64,000 nucleotides of DNA from Sternotherus odoratus (lineage: Eukaryota; Chordata; Testudines; Kinosternidae): positions 62,504,390-62,568,389 of the forward strand of contig JAVMKO010000003.1 in the NCBI GenBank assembly GCA_032164245.1. Direction: 5' to 3'. The notes under the pieces are model-generated. The model was not told the origin of the DNA. It saw only the letters and a list, made by a program, of their open reading frames with translations, and did no database searches. Each line of letters starts with the position of its first letter. The stretch's first letter is position 1. A program made the translations under genes and the position numbers. This document shows positions 1-12,395 of this stretch, in pieces.

Positions 1-960
1 AACAAGAAACTCTCTTCCAGTCTTTCATTTTTGATGATCTTATGTGAAGTATACAGTCCTTCATTAAACTGCAGATCTTTTTAGCCATATAGCTCTGTAA
101 GAGTGTCCTTCCCCTTTCTCTGTGCTCTGGGGTACAGAGGAGGGACTCTTCTATGCCAGACCAAATAACTACAAGCTGCTTCCCAGCCTAAGTTAAGTCT
201 TCACACCCCCAAACCCCCACACACTACCAGTAGGGAAATGGGGTTACCCAAGCTGCCACCATCCGAGTAAATATCAAAGGCCCTGGAGAGGGGTAGCTGG
301 ACTCCCCCAAACCCCCTTTTTCTGTCCCTGAGAAAAAGGGACCCTCATGCTGTTTCACTCTCCGATAGCCCAAGACAAGGTAGCCACAGCACTTCGGTCT
401 CCCTCTCTGTGAGATTCCCAGATTCAAGGCTCAGATCACTTTACTAGAATTACCAGACAATTCTTAGGTATAAAAAGTTTAATAAAGAAAAGAACAAGCA
501 TACAGTTAATACAGTACACAGGTATTGAATTTTCTAACCTCAATCTTCTTGCATAAACCAACTCCCCCCCTCCCCTCTGCTAACTACACAGATAGGGACA
601 CCAAAGATCTAATGCAAGGTTATGCAGGATACAATCTTACTTACTGTTTTAGCTAGTTATGAAGACATACAGGGAAAGGACAAGATTGGGGGTCCATAGC
701 TGGATAAGGGGTTCTGAGTCAATCCAAAGCCCAGATCGAACTGAACTCCACTTCCTGGTCTCTCTGTGTCTAGCCAGACTCCTCTGATGACACTGCCCTC
801 TCAGGTAACATTAACCCCACACAGGCAAGACAACACTCCACACTTATGACAAGCTCATTCCAGAACTGAAGCAAATTCCTGACATATGTAATCAAAAGCA
901 CAACATCATTTACATTTGCGCTGAAGTCTTTGCAGAGGTTACTTAACAATGGGACTTTGA
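1..960. repeat. AT-rich flank with possible LTR-like repeat (about 100-830)
   Basis: No coding signal is convincing. The stretch at roughly 100-830 has the mixed composition and A-rich tract (AGTTTAATAAAG near 477) that I associate with reptile retroviral-type LTRs, but I could not find matching TG...CA ends or a target duplication. The 67-residue open frame on the minus strand at 224-427 shows no domain. Low confidence; it may simply be an unclassified dispersed repeat. Confidence 0.25.
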
Positions 961-2470
961 CTTCTAAAAGTTTTCTTTTAGAAAGCCTTATAAAAATGCC
1001 TACGGAGTTTACTTCTTCCCTTGTCTCATTGTGAAAGTGCCATAAGAATATTGCTAACAGAACTAAAACTGCTTTATATTTTAGAACGGAATATGGCTTT
1101 TAGATGTTTAATAAAATTAACTCTACACAACAATCTCTCGGCAATATGCGAACTCCATTGTAGACATGTCCAACTGGAAATCAAATTGGTATGATTTGTG
1201 AGCAACTGAAATATTCAACACAGCATCACCTTTAAAAGGCAGGTCAATGTCTGAATTAGAGTTATTACCTTTGGAATTGCAATATAGCAATAGACATGGG
1301 ATTAGAAGCAATTTGGGCAGCAGAACCAAGAAAGCCATGCTGTTGTTGGAGGTGTATGCTTTTGGTAACAAAACATTTACAACGGAAAGTCTGAGGAACA
1401 CAAGCAGTTGCAAGCAGGCTAGGATTGCAAGTTGAGCTGATCTGAGGAGTGTGGGTATGTAGGGGTTTGATCGACACAGTTTGTGAGTAGGCAGGCCTCA
1501 GATGTGTTTTTATGCTATTTAACATCGCTGTTTAAATTAATATTCATCAGGAACTATAAATACTTAAGAATAATTTCAGAGTTAATGGAAATTTACACAA
1601 TGAGGCAAGGCTATAGCAGAAAAAGCAACCAAAGTAGGCGTAAGGAGGAATAGTATAAAGCAGAACCTAACACCAAATTTAAACGCAATATGATTTGGCA
1701 CTGTACTTTACACAAGAATATGCATCGCCTCTCTATTTGACTTTTATATTGTGAGCTGCTTGAGGGAAAGGCACATTGTTCTGTACTACACCAGGCACAT
1801 GCCCAGTGGTGGGTAAAATTAATATTATTTATAAATAAAATAATGTGGAATAATTTATGATTCCTGTGTTTATTCATTACTCTCTCAAAAAAGAAATGAG
1901 CCACTAAATGTCTATAGTTTCCTTAATGCATAGAGGCTGAAATGTACTATTGATTACCCTGTATACAGTGGTATCATTATGGAAAGTAATCCCAAGTGTT
2001 TCAAGTATCACTGTACATATACTATAACATGCAACAGCACAACTTGTTTAGGACAACAGGAGAAAAAATACACAAAGAAATACTTTGCTATGGCAATTTT
2101 GTAAATGACAACATGGGTTTTTTTTTTCTGTTAGAATATCAAATGCTACAGGTCTGTACGAGTCACAATGTCGTGCCACATGCCATGTTAAAAGGGGGTT
2201 TAAAATGAGGTTTTGGGAATAAAAGTTGGCAGCATCAGAGATATTGAGGCAGGTGTCTGACTCTTAAAAACAACAACAATCAACACATAAAATTAAGTGA
2301 GAATTACATTCACTAGCTAGGAATACTAAAGTATAAATAGATCCACTATTGAACATTCACAAAATCACTGTCTCTCATTAGCCATAATAATATGTGTGAT
2401 TTGTACATTTCCACTAGGATGTGTTGTATTACCTTTGTTTTATATCTATTTTAGATACTTATTTGGCCCC
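961..2470. other. AT-rich sequence, nothing recognised
   Basis: Unique-looking AT-rich DNA. Short open frames on both strands (for example 1123-1413 and 1611-1904) overlap each other and show no conserved motif, so none is called as a gene. There is a short T run near 2118. Confidence 0.5.
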
Positions 2471-2484
2471 TCATTGCCATAGCA

Positions 2485-2833
2485 CAGGAATCGACAACCT
2501 TTGGCATGTGGCCCAACAAGGAAATCCGCTGGCAGGCCAGGATGGTTTGTACCTGCAGCGCCTGCAGGGTCGACCCATTGCAGCTCCCACTGGCCGTGGT
2601 TCGCCTTCCAGGCCAATAGAGGTTGCAGGAAGCGGCATGGACGAAGGGATGTGCTGGCCACCACTTCCCACAGCCCCCTTGGCCTGCAACAGAACTGCAG
2701 CCAGTGGGAGCTGTGACTGGCCAAATCTGCAGACGCTGCAGGTAAAAAAACAAACAAACAAACAAAAAAACACCATCCTGGCTTGCCAGTGGATTTCCTT
2801 GGTGGGATGCATTCCAAAGGTTGTCGATCTCTG
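2485..2833. mobile_element. Palindromic hAT-type MITE with 8-bp target duplication
   Basis: The element starts CAGGAATCGACAACCTTTGG and ends with its inverse (18 of 20 positions match), and the two halves are roughly inverse-complementary along their whole length, centred near 2650. It is flanked by CCATAGCA (2477-2484) and CCATAGTA (2834-2841), a 7-of-8 target duplication. An 8-bp duplication with CAGRG-type ends is the hAT signature. It carries no transposase, so it must have been moved in trans. A short (AAAC)n stretch near 2746-2768 interrupts the right arm. Overlapping open frames up to 141 residues come from the palindrome and are not genes. Confidence 0.85.
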
Positions 2834-2869
2834 CCATAGTATCTAGGTCTCCTGTGAGGTAGGGCATAG

Positions 2870-2990
2870 AAAAAGACTATGTTATTTGTCTAAGATAACA
2901 TAGAAAATCTTGCAGAGCAGGGACCTAAAGCCAGGTCTCAAGTCCTAGATGAGTGTCCTAACCATTGGAACATCCTTCCTGTCAATGAGA
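2870..2990 (+). repeat. MIR-like ancient SINE fragment
   Basis: Text such as 'agcagggacctaaagccaggtctcaa' (near 2917-2942) followed by 'cctaaccattggaa' matches the well-known 3' half of MIR (…cagggaatagaacccagg…ctctaaccactag…). It lies just downstream of the hAT MITE. Strongly diverged, as expected of an old amniote SINE. Confidence 0.55.
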
Positions 2991-5004
2991 GCCAGATTGT
3001 GGATATTAAAACTGCTTCAATTCTAGTGGATGAAGGACACCACACAAACAGCATTCTGCTTCCAGGGGACAGGCAGACTGCCTCTGGGTGTGATGGGAGG
3101 TAAATACAGAGCACTGAACACTGCTAAATCCTCCAACAAGCTGCATCCTGCATTCCATCTTCTACATGGTATACAAGAAGGGCCATGCCCTTTCCGGTGC
3201 CCTGATCCCTTTGAGATATACAAGGCTGCTGCAGGCACTAACCCCACCTCTGCTGTGTGCTAAGGGAGCAGATAGAGCAGACTGTGGTTGGTCCCTATGT
3301 GAGGGGCACAAGAGAGAAGAGCTGCCTGTGTCTTTTTCCTCCTAGAACGTGCACTTCCTAAAAATGCTGAAATATGCATTTATATGACATGCCATATATT
3401 GGCTTCTAAAGAAAACAAAACTAGAAGGGGTGTATTTCTGTTGAACATAGAGAGCTTAAAATAGGGATCAAGGTTAGGATTAAGAGCAGCAATGATTTCT
3501 AGTTTTGAAAAGATGACATTGAGTTAGGGGGAAAGTTATATCCTGACAGCTAGTGGGCTAGAGAGATGTACCTTCCTAAAAAGCCTGTTAGGCAGTTTCC
3601 CTGGGGTGCAGTGACTGCTTTAATACCCTTATCATTCCTGCCAGTGACCATAAGATACAGCACACACTACTCAAAAAATCTGAAACATGCTGTCATTCAG
3701 CTGGCACACGAAGCACTAGTGCCTGACGCTGGGATTCTTTGGGGAAATCTGACATATGTTTGCACTAGTGGGACCAGACATGTTCTGAAGATGTGATCTT
3801 CATGGCAATTCCTCCTCTTAGATCTGAACAAATCCAATAAAGACTCTGTTGTTAACACAAGTGGAACAGGATAACTGGTTTTTGTGAAGTGCAATTTTGC
3901 AGCCAAAGAGGGAAGCAGTTTGCAGATTCTTCCCGCTCTCCCCCCCCCCAATATTTATTTCAGACATCAGGACCAAATTTACTTTAAAAAGAGACATTTG
4001 TTTGTGCAAATAATTGTGATTCCAAGACTACATGTATTTTTTAGTTAGTGAGTTTGGCTGCAACACAAATTGAATTGAATGTCCAATCACACAAATTGCA
4101 CACGAATTTAGGCATGAGGATGTGTGGGTTTTATTTGGAAAAAAAAGTATGACATTCACTGTTTAGCTTTTGAAAAGTCTTGCAAGCTTTTGAAAGATCT
4201 TGCAGACTAGTCAAACAAAGGATTGGACTGAGCAAAACTGATGACCTTTTTATACCATATTTTGGGAGGGGGGCTGAATTGCTTAGAGATTGGCTTATGC
4301 AATGCAAGACTAGCTATATATTTCACAATTTTAAAAACTGCACTCATTTCTACCCAAAGTACCATGGCATCTGTCTTTGGCAATAATGGCTTGTGAAGAA
4401 AAGACCAGGAGACAGAACAAACCACCGACAGACAACAGGCCATTTATGAACAGAAGTACCGTATGCAGGATACATGCATGCACTACAGTTCCACCTACAG
4501 AAGGAATCCGGGGAGGTATAAGGGTCACATACCATTAAGAATGCTTCCCTCTTGTCCTGACAAGGTGTGAGACCAAACCAAGGCTCTGGAAGGAATAGGA
4601 GCCAGTCATACGCAAAACATCTCCTGTAGCTTTGGACTGCCCGCGTCTACGACCAAGCAGGAAATGGATGACCAGGAACTCTGGCCACTCATTAAGAGAG
4701 TCAAGAAGATCTCCTTGGAAAAATGTCTGGAATAACCACAAGGTTGGAGGCAGTCAGGAAATGTACCTCTTCTGGTGCACTCCTGGTACCTGGCTTCTTC
4801 TTAGACCCTACAAGTACTAGTCATCTTCTTGGCCCTCTGCCTTCAGACTTTATGGGAATGCAGAGAACTTATGAGAAGAGTTTCTGTCAAAGAGACATGG
4901 CTTTGGGAAGAAAGAAAAAAGTCTGAGAAAGCTTGCTCCCCACTACAATCCCACAGTGCACCTAAAACATTACCTATTATCTGTCCATTAAAATAATAAG
5001 TACC
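2991..5004. other. AT-rich sequence, nothing recognised
   Basis: No gene, RNA or well-defined transposon end was found. Short open frames on both strands (60-84 residues) overlap one another without motifs. There is a C run near 3941-3950 and an A run near 4139. Confidence 0.45.
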
Positions 5005-5300
5005 TGTAACAGACCGCCTTCTCTCACCCCTCCTTAGGAACAGGCAGGAAACCCTTCTTTGCTTCAAACAGTGATCTTTAATTCACAGTGCAGGACCCAC
5101 CACCAATATATCCAGTTTTATACAGTTCACCAGCATACAGCTCTACAGCTCACAGCATACAACTCTTTATAGTTCAGCTCTACAGACTCTATATAGTCCA
5201 GCTTACAGTTTACAACTCTATCAGACTCTACAGTTTACAGCTCTAAGTAGCTCAACAGTTTCCAGCTCTACAAACTCTATATAGTTCAGCTCTAATACCA

Positions 5301-5412
5301 ACACAGCTCTGATTAGCTCAAACACACAGCTCTGATTAGCTCAAACACACAGCTCTGATTAACTCAAACACACAGCTCTGATTAGCTCAAACACACAGCT
5401 CTGAATAGCTCA
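5301..5412. repeat. 23-bp tandem repeat inside the solo LTR
   Basis: Nearly five copies of a 23-bp unit beginning ACACAGCTCTGATTAGCTC, with one internal G-to-A change and a diverged last copy. Looser related text (acagctctacag…) continues leftwards to about 5100, suggesting the LTR's R region was built from a decaying CAGCTCT-type repeat. Confidence 0.85.
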
Positions 5413-5446
5413 TGCCACCACCACCCTAGGCTCCCTTCCTGGCAGC

Positions 5447-5455
5447 CTTATATCC
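5447..5455 (-). promoter_or_regulatory. Putative LTR TATA box
   Basis: GATATAAGG on the minus strand, about 150 bp inside the LTR's U3 end and some 370 bp upstream of the ATTAAA poly(A) signal. Spacing and order fit an LTR promoter; activity is not shown. Confidence 0.5.
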
Positions 5456-5605
5456 CCCAAAAGGAGGCTGCCAGGTGCAACCCATCCAATTGATGGCTCT
5501 GCAGCCCAGGTGGCTTATTAGCCTTCCTGCAAGGGAGGTTTGCAGAGGGCTTTTCTCCCTCTTAAAGGGGCGGCAGGCTGGGTCAAGCCCACTCTGCCAC
5601 ATACC

Positions 5606-7927
5606 ATACAAACCCTAGCACTAAAACATTATATTAAACGTTAACAGATGCTATAAACTATTATGAAAAGAGGAAAATTACATGCTACAAAGTAGCCTGA
5701 GGTAAAACTGCATTAATCTTGAGTTGTGGAAAACCTCAGTAGGTTCCAAATGTGGATGTTCATTCAAAATACCTGGTATTGTGGTGACTTCATGCATCCT
5801 TGCAACCTGCAGCCTCCCAAAACAATCTTGTAAGGAAAACTGATGGACAGCTATGTCCCTTTGGCATGGACCATTAGTACCCTGAGTCTTCAATAGGCCA
5901 ATAGGCAATGCCAATACCCCCTCAATTTGTAAATAACCTTTGGGAAAGATGAAGAGCAGCCCTTTTCCTCACACAGTATAGCAAGGAATAGAACAGAGTG
6001 GCTCCCTCCTGTCATTAGCAACTTTTTTTCCCCGATTGGGTCAGGTAGCCCAGAGAGCCACCTGCTCTGAATAAATGAATAAAAATGTCTTCATCTATTT
6101 TTCTGGAGTGCTTAAGGTAAACTCAGGCAGTTACGGGGGGAGAGGGGAGCAAAGGCAATACAGTGTAACTTATGTGATCAAATACAACCAACCCATCTAG
6201 CTTGAAACATGAGAAGTAATACAAAAATTTGTCAATTTTTGTCAGAGATTTTGTTTTCTAAAAAATTAATTGTTTTCAAAGTTAACATGAAAAAGGCTAT
6301 TCTTTACTGGAAACATCTTTTTGTTTAAAAGATTTCTAGCAGTCCCCATTACAACATTGTCACAGTCATGCTTAGAGGCAAAACAAAAGAATAATCAAAA
6401 ATATTTTCAAATATCATAATGTTTCTCTGTTTTTTGAGTGTGCCAATAAATGAAAGGTAGTCTAATTTGGCGGGAGAGATTTGTTTCATTATTGTGTAAT
6501 TCTACTAGAGATCCTGTGAAGCATGTGGAATCTGGAAACCTATATGCGCTGTAAGCCATTTAGCTTTTTGTACTTTTCATTTTCTGTTTCTTTATGATAA
6601 AGCAATTAAAGTAATGACAAAACCACACCAAAACCCACCACTTTGCTCAGCTCTAGTGAACAAGTATGCAGCTGCATCTGTGATTATAAAGGAAATCAGG
6701 AAAAAAACAAAGATTTCTAAAATATAATCTCCCCTAGGACATCATAGCCATTTGTAACAGGGAGAAGGGGAACAGATATTGTATGAAGTTTTGATCTGAG
6801 AGTTAGACTAGTAATAATTAGAAAATAAAAAACAACCCTGAAGGGGATTGTAATGGCTATCAAACCTCAATCTTCATGGGATAAAACAACCTTTTAATTA
6901 ACAGGATAAGCACCTTACTGTGTTTTAAACTCACTTTCTGCTGAACCAGCTGCTACTGACCACTGTCTCAGATAGGATATTGGTTAGATAGACAAATGGT
7001 CTGTTGCAGAATGGCAGTTCCTAGGATTCAATGAGACATTCACTGTACACTTTTACCTAGGAAAAAAAATGATGGTATCCTACATTAGAAAGAATATTAA
7101 TCCAGTGCATTTCCAAATAAAATCACCTGCTGTTCATCGGTGTCACCAAATGAGTGACATTTGCAACAAGGTTTGCTGCACTACAAGGTAAAGTATCTCC
7201 CAGTGTCTCAAACAAATTCTCAAATAACAAAACTTATCTCTGTGTGAAATTTATTTATAGAGCTTATTGAACAAGTATTATATTTGCTTTTGCTATATTG
7301 CAATTTCCTCGGTTTATCTTGCACTCACTTGGCTTCCAGCAGAGAAACAGCAAGTTTTATTTGGGAACTCACTGCAGGAAATCCAAACAAGTGTTGGTGT
7401 CATTACATTTCTCCATTGTGTTGGGACAATTTCATCTTGTTGGAAGCCAGCTCACCTGATGAGATTGACTGCATGCGGGATGAGCATATCTAAGACTCAA
7501 GGACTAGTCACTGTAGCCCTCAAAAAGCATCCACTGAACACCAGCCTTTAAATGAGTTCTCATATACAAGAACAGTTAGTCTCTAGTTAGTACCACTGGT
7601 GATGAGATTGAAAGCAATTCCTTCCCATCATCACTTTATACAGATTATACAGCAACCTGGGCTTCAGCTCACATCCTGTACCAGAGTAAGAACCTGATTC
7701 TTGCAAGACATGTGGTGGGCAAGGCGGAAGAAGGAGTAAGTGGGTAGACAAATGAGAGAGAAGAAATACACTACAGAGATAGAATAAATACTTGGAAAGG
7801 ATGTATGTAAGAATGAGTAGGGAAGGAGGACTAGATTGAAATATAGAAGACAGAAACAAGGAGAGGATTAGGATAGGATGAGGGAAAAGGTAAGGGAAAA
7901 CCAAAAACACAGCCCACTGTATATCTT
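5606..7927. other. AT-rich sequence, nothing recognised
   Basis: No gene or clear transposon was found. The stretch is AT-rich with ordinary short open frames. The part at 7700-7900 is purine-rich on the plus strand (GGAAGAAGGAG-type), which explains the 107-residue open frame on the minus strand at 7587-7910. Confidence 0.45.
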
Positions 7928-9740
7928 CTTAGACTCAGAGGTTTAGAAGGGACTGCACAGTTCATTTAGTCTACCCCCCTGCCAAACTACAGATTTGTAT
8001 TTAAACCATCTAACTCAGATGGCTTTCAAGCCTCCTTTGAAAACCTACAGTGAAAAAGCTTCCACAACCTCCGAGACAGTCTGGTCCTTTGTCCTGCTAT
8101 TCTTACAGTTAGGATTTTTTCCTGAGATTTAATCTAAATCTGCTATGCTGTAGTTTGAACCCACTGCCTCTTGTTCTGCTCTCCATGGCAAAAAGAGCAA
8201 CGTATCTCCATCTTTTTTTGTGTCAGCCTTTCAAATATCTGAAGTCTGCTATTATATACACACCTTAATCTCCTCTTTTGCAAACTAAACATACCCAGTT
8301 CCTGCAGTCTTTGCTCATATGTCTTACATTCCATTCCTTCAATCATCTTTGTTGTGCCCGTCTAGATTTTTTTAAGTGTCTCAATATCCTTTTTATACAT
8401 TGGTGAACAAAGCTGTACACTGTACTCCAGCTGAGGCCTAACCAGCACTGAGTAGAGTGGTACTATCACCTCCAGTAACTTGCATGATATGCCTCTGTTA
8501 ATAACACCTAAATTGCATTTGTTTTGTTTGCAATGGCATCACATTGCTGACTGATGTGGAGGCCGTGATCTACCACAATCCCCAGATTCCTCTCCAGCAA
8601 TGGAGTCCTGCCGGCTCAATTTTTCCCCATTCTGTATTTTGACATTAAGTTTTTCTTCCCTAAGTGCAGCATGTTACAATTGTCTTTGTTAAATTTCATT
8701 TTGTCTTCTGTAGCCCAGTTCTCCAATTTATTAAGATACCTTTGAATTTTAGCTCAATCCTCCCAAAATTTATGTCATCTGCAAACTTGAGCAGTATGCA
8801 CTCTATATTACATCCAGGTCATTAATAAAAATGTTAAACAACAATGGACCTAGAACCCCACTTGAGACCTCCCTTCAATCTGACATCAATTTATTGGTCC
8901 TCTTTGTGGTTGATTAACCAATTCTATATCCACTTAATAGTAGTTCTATCAAGCTTGCATTTCTCCAGCTCACTTATCAGAATGTCATGTGGGATTGTGT
9001 CCAAGTTTGGGTGAAGTCCAGGTATAATTGTATTCCCCCTATTCAGCAAATCAGTTACCCTGTCAAAGGAGGAAATCAAGTTGGTTTGGCATGATTTGTT
9101 CTTGGTAAATCCATACTGGCTCTGGTGATTCCCCCATTATTTTCCCAGGTATTCACAAACTGAATGTTTTATACATTGATCTAATATCTCCCCAGGTATC
9201 AAAATCAGGCTGACTGGTCTATAGCTCTCTGGCTCCTCCTTTCCCCCCTTTTTAAAGATGGGCACTATGTTAGCCCTTCTTCCATCTTCCTCTCCTGCCA
9301 TTCATGAGTTTGTAAATATTATTGCCAGTGGCTTTGAGACTTCTTCAGCTAATTCCTTCAGTACCCTTAGGTGAATAGCACCCAGCCCCGCTGATTTGAA
9401 TTCATTCACACTGGACAGAAGTTCTGACATCTTCATTTATCCCAATCTCCATGCCTTCACCTTTATTGTCTATGGTAACTTTAATAGTCATTCAGTCACA
9501 TGTCATATTTTGTGAGAAGACTGAAGCAAAGTAGGCATTGAGCAGCTGTGCCTTTGTTTAATCTTCCATTAACTGGTCACCTTCCCCATTGAGAATGGAC
9601 CCACACTATCCTTGAGCTTTCTTTTTTTGTCTGACATATTTGAACACACACTTTTTGCTGTTTCTAACATGTCTTGCCCACTGTAACTAATTCTTGAACC
9701 TATCCAACATCCTTCTCCCTTTATTCATCACCCAGGAAGA
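7928..9740 (-). mobile_element. CR1 LINE, decayed reverse transcriptase plus 3' UTR
   Basis: The left edge has the standard CR1 3' end in antisense (tcagaggtttagaagggactgc), followed by the 3' UTR. Higher coordinates hold the RT coding region. On the minus strand around 9290-9238 the frame reads ANIVPIFKK, and around 9130-8940 it reads YGFTKNKSCQTNLIS, then FDRVTDLLN and ILISELEKCKLD. These match CR1 ORF2 RT blocks ([18 protein letters not shown]…TNLI, ILI.KL.K..LD). Stops and frameshifts are present. No ORF1 or endonuclease is visible; 5' truncation is normal for CR1. Confidence 0.9.
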
Positions 9741-10545
9741 GTATCCGTGTTGTTAAATGTGAAAAACTGATCACTCTAAGTATGCTGGTCCTGATTTGAG
9801 TCATCATTCAATCAATAAGAGAGAAAGTGCAAATTCTGATCCTCAGCTACACCACAGTAAATCTACTAAAATTCTACTAAAATAATAACTTCACTGCTGT
9901 ATTTTAAGTCAGAGTCAGTTTGATTATAAACAGAACAATACTTGCTCTGTGAATATACAGTAGTCGCTGGATAGGGGAGATTGCTAATTAAATAAGTTCA
10001 TTATCCTGTTTGGCCATCAGCTGTCAAACAGTTCCTTGAGATGGTTTCTTTGAATCTTAAGGCTGAAAGTGAAAGAAAATTAAAGTTAGTAAACTTTGCT
10101 TACAAAATATTTCTGTTCTCTCACATTGAAACTTTCAGTTAATAGAATAGAATTACTTCTTTCTTGTTGCAGTTGCTTCGCATATCTGCAGCTAAATATA
10201 AATGGAATAAGTTTGTTAATCCAAATCCACTGAACAATAAATCATGACATTATTTAATAAAACACAGGTATCTCTAATATTGAAACTTTCCGTTTTTGTA
10301 CTCTGTTGCGACATTTATGGTACATAATGGAAAACATTAATTTGATGATATTTTTTCTGACTTTACCACAGTCACTCTGCTGTCCATAGTTCTGCTGCAA
10401 GCCAGCACATGATATCAACTGAGTAAGGACCAAGATGGTTCTCTCCATATCAATAGACTTGTTAACATTTTACGTTTTAGAATTTTTACAGTGAAAGATG
10501 TCTCTATTAAAATAAGGCATTTGACTGAAAAAGGTACCTAAAGTA
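9741..10545. other. AT-rich sequence, nothing recognised
   Basis: No coding or transposon signal that I can support. A 64-residue minus-strand frame at 10254-10448 is at noise level. Confidence 0.45.
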
Positions 10546-11090
10546 TGTTGGGATGCCTTCTGAGACATTTTTCCACTCTGCTTCCCTGAACTCAGTTTGA
10601 CTCCAGACTTCATCACTCGGGTATCTTTATTTGGCATATAGGAACACTACACTAAGTTGATTGGACTCAAGCACAGATGGGTGGATGTAGGATACGTGAC
10701 AGCTGCAAAGTTACACAGAAACTCTCTCAGATATATATTTCACATCTTGTTGCATTGCTTAATCCAATTTTGGATTGGCTTACTACTTAGCAGGAACCAA
10801 TCCCTGTAACCATATGATCTGTCGATGTTTCAACTCCTCTATCTTATTTCTAACCTATTCCTATTCATTCCCTATTTTGGTCCCTTGTTATCTAGTTCAT
10901 AGTAAATAGTTCCCTGAATGTTCTCCTTATTTTATCTGGCTCAGACATTCTCTCTTTTTAGCCTGCTGATCTATTTACTTTATTTGTCTAAAACCAGGAA
11001 CATTGTGCTAAATCATATGTTTATCTCCCTAACCCTATCTTCTCCCCAGGTGTTAATTACCCATGTCAGGCCAGGCCTCTGCCAAAGTTA
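10546..11090 (-). repeat. Possible LTR-like repeat
   Basis: Begins TGTTGGGATGCC. On the minus strand AATAAAGATACCCG (near 10632-10619) resembles an LTR poly(A) signal and R/U5 boundary placed about 75 bp from that edge. I could not locate a matching right end or a target duplication, so this is a suggestion only. Confidence 0.3.
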
Positions 11091-11324
11091 AGCTCTTAAA
11101 TGTCTGTATTTACCTAAATAAATAGCATGATTTTCTAAAAGTGCTGAGCACTCATTAGGTCCCACTGAAGTTAATAGGGGCTGCTGAGTGCTCAGCATTT
11201 GTGGAAAATCAAACCACTTATTTAGGTATAAATAAGAATTTAAGAGCCAAGCTTCAGGCACCCAACTTGATTTAAATGGGCAGACAAGGAACAGAAATTA
11301 CACTAGTTATCTGGCTCGATACAG

Positions 11325-11420
11325 AGGTAACTAGGTGAAATTCCATAGCTTGTGTTATACAGGAGATCAAACTGAATGATCTATTGGTTCTTCTGGTCTT
11401 AAAAATCAGTGAATATATGA
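11325..11420 (+). mobile_element. CR1-family 3' end fragment
   Basis: The text 'ggtgaaattccatagcttg' followed by 'gttatacaggagatcaaactg' and 'cttctggtcttaaaaatc' matches the 3' end shared by CR1-related LINEs and their SINEs in reptiles (…tgttatacaggaggtcagac…ccttctggccttaaaatc…). Only the last hundred bases remain. Confidence 0.6.
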
Positions 11421-11704
11421 ACTTCAAACTTTGTAGGTACACTGATTCCTCCTACGATTCAGCACAATCATCTTTCACATTTAATTTGATGATATTACAA
11501 AGTATTGTAAATATGAAAGCAGTGGAAAAGATGAAACTATCCAAAGTTTGGAGGTCACTAAGTCCAGTTATTTTATCAAAATAGTTATACCACTATACTC
11601 AATTCATTATACAACATTGCATCTCTACAGAATAGTGTTTCCCGTCAGAAGATCTTAGCATACTTACAAATATAAGTTTTGTATCACATCACCCTGGAAT
11701 TATA

Positions 11705-11855
11705 TGACATTTAAAAAAAAAACGAGGAAATTGAGGCACAATGAGATTAAAGTGACTTCTCCATGGTTACAAATGAAATCTGGGGAAGAATATGTTGCAA
11801 AACACAAGTCTCCTTCCTCACAGACTTGGTCTTTAACCAAAACGTTATTAATAGT
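11705..11855 (+). repeat. MIR-like SINE fragment
   Basis: Contains 'gaggaaattgaggcacaatg' then 'aaagtgacttctccatggtta', the diverged MIR core (…gaaactgaggcacagag…taagtgacttgcccaaggtca…). The 99-residue open frame overlapping it has no other support. Confidence 0.65.
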
Positions 11856-12299
11856 CAGGCAGGTGGAGAGTGAGAGGGGTGAAATTCTGATTCCACTGCA
11901 ATCAATGGTAAAAATCCCATTGATTTCAAGGGGTGGGGACAGGATTTTATCCTGTGACTGTGTGTGTGTGGGGGGGAGAGGAGTGGTTGGGGACGTTATA
12001 TAGCTACAGAGGGCTAGGCAGATGAGATTTAATAAACATTATCAGTATGATTACTATATCTTGTGTATTTACATCTATATAAAAATAGGTAGGGAGTTGG
12101 TATGTGTGGCCACACTTCCTATGGCTATTACCCTTGACACATTCCTATGTCTATTACCCTCATTCTTCCTCTCTGCCTCAGCCTCTTCCCAACACCTTAA
12201 GTCCACAACCCCCTGAAGAAAAAAGGCCTCTGCACAGGAGCAAGAGTCTACCGAAGATGATGTCATTACAACCCCCGGCCTTTGACAACAAGTTTTTAA

Positions 12300-12395
12300 G
12301 GGCTGGGGCTTTAACTATGGGTTTGTAGAGACTGAAGAGCCTAGCACAGTGGGGTCCCGATCTTTATTAGGCACTGCCATAATACAGAGAGATTC
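12300..12395 (+). repeat. Amniote dispersed repeat fragment
   Basis: The text 'agcctagcacagtggggtcc' followed by 'taggcactgccataataca' is a motif pair I recognise from widely dispersed reptile and bird repeats. I cannot name the family securely. Related antisense copies appear at 15810-15965 and 50385-50490. Confidence 0.45.

Larger units (their letters stand above)
5005..5601 (-). mobile_element. Solo LTR of an LTR retroelement, minus orientation
   Basis: The segment begins TGTAACAG and ends CTGCCACA, giving TG...CA ends, and is flanked by TACC on both sides (5001-5004 and 5602-5605), a 4-bp target duplication typical of gypsy or retrovirus-like insertions. Read on the minus strand it has a TATA-like GATATAAGG at 5455-5447 and an ATTAAA poly(A) signal at 5082-5077, in the right order for U3-R-U5. 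About five copies of a 23-bp repeat lie between them. No internal coding region remains, so this is a solo LTR left by recombination. The superfamily is uncertain. Confidence 0.75.

Noticed and set aside
2421..2867. Overlapping frames of 113-141 residues on both strands
   Set aside because: They span the palindromic hAT MITE, which by symmetry yields similar frames on both strands.
5301..5412. CRISPR-like regular repeat
   Set aside because: The 23-bp units are directly adjacent with no spacers and lie inside an LTR of a vertebrate genome; it is a plain tandem repeat.
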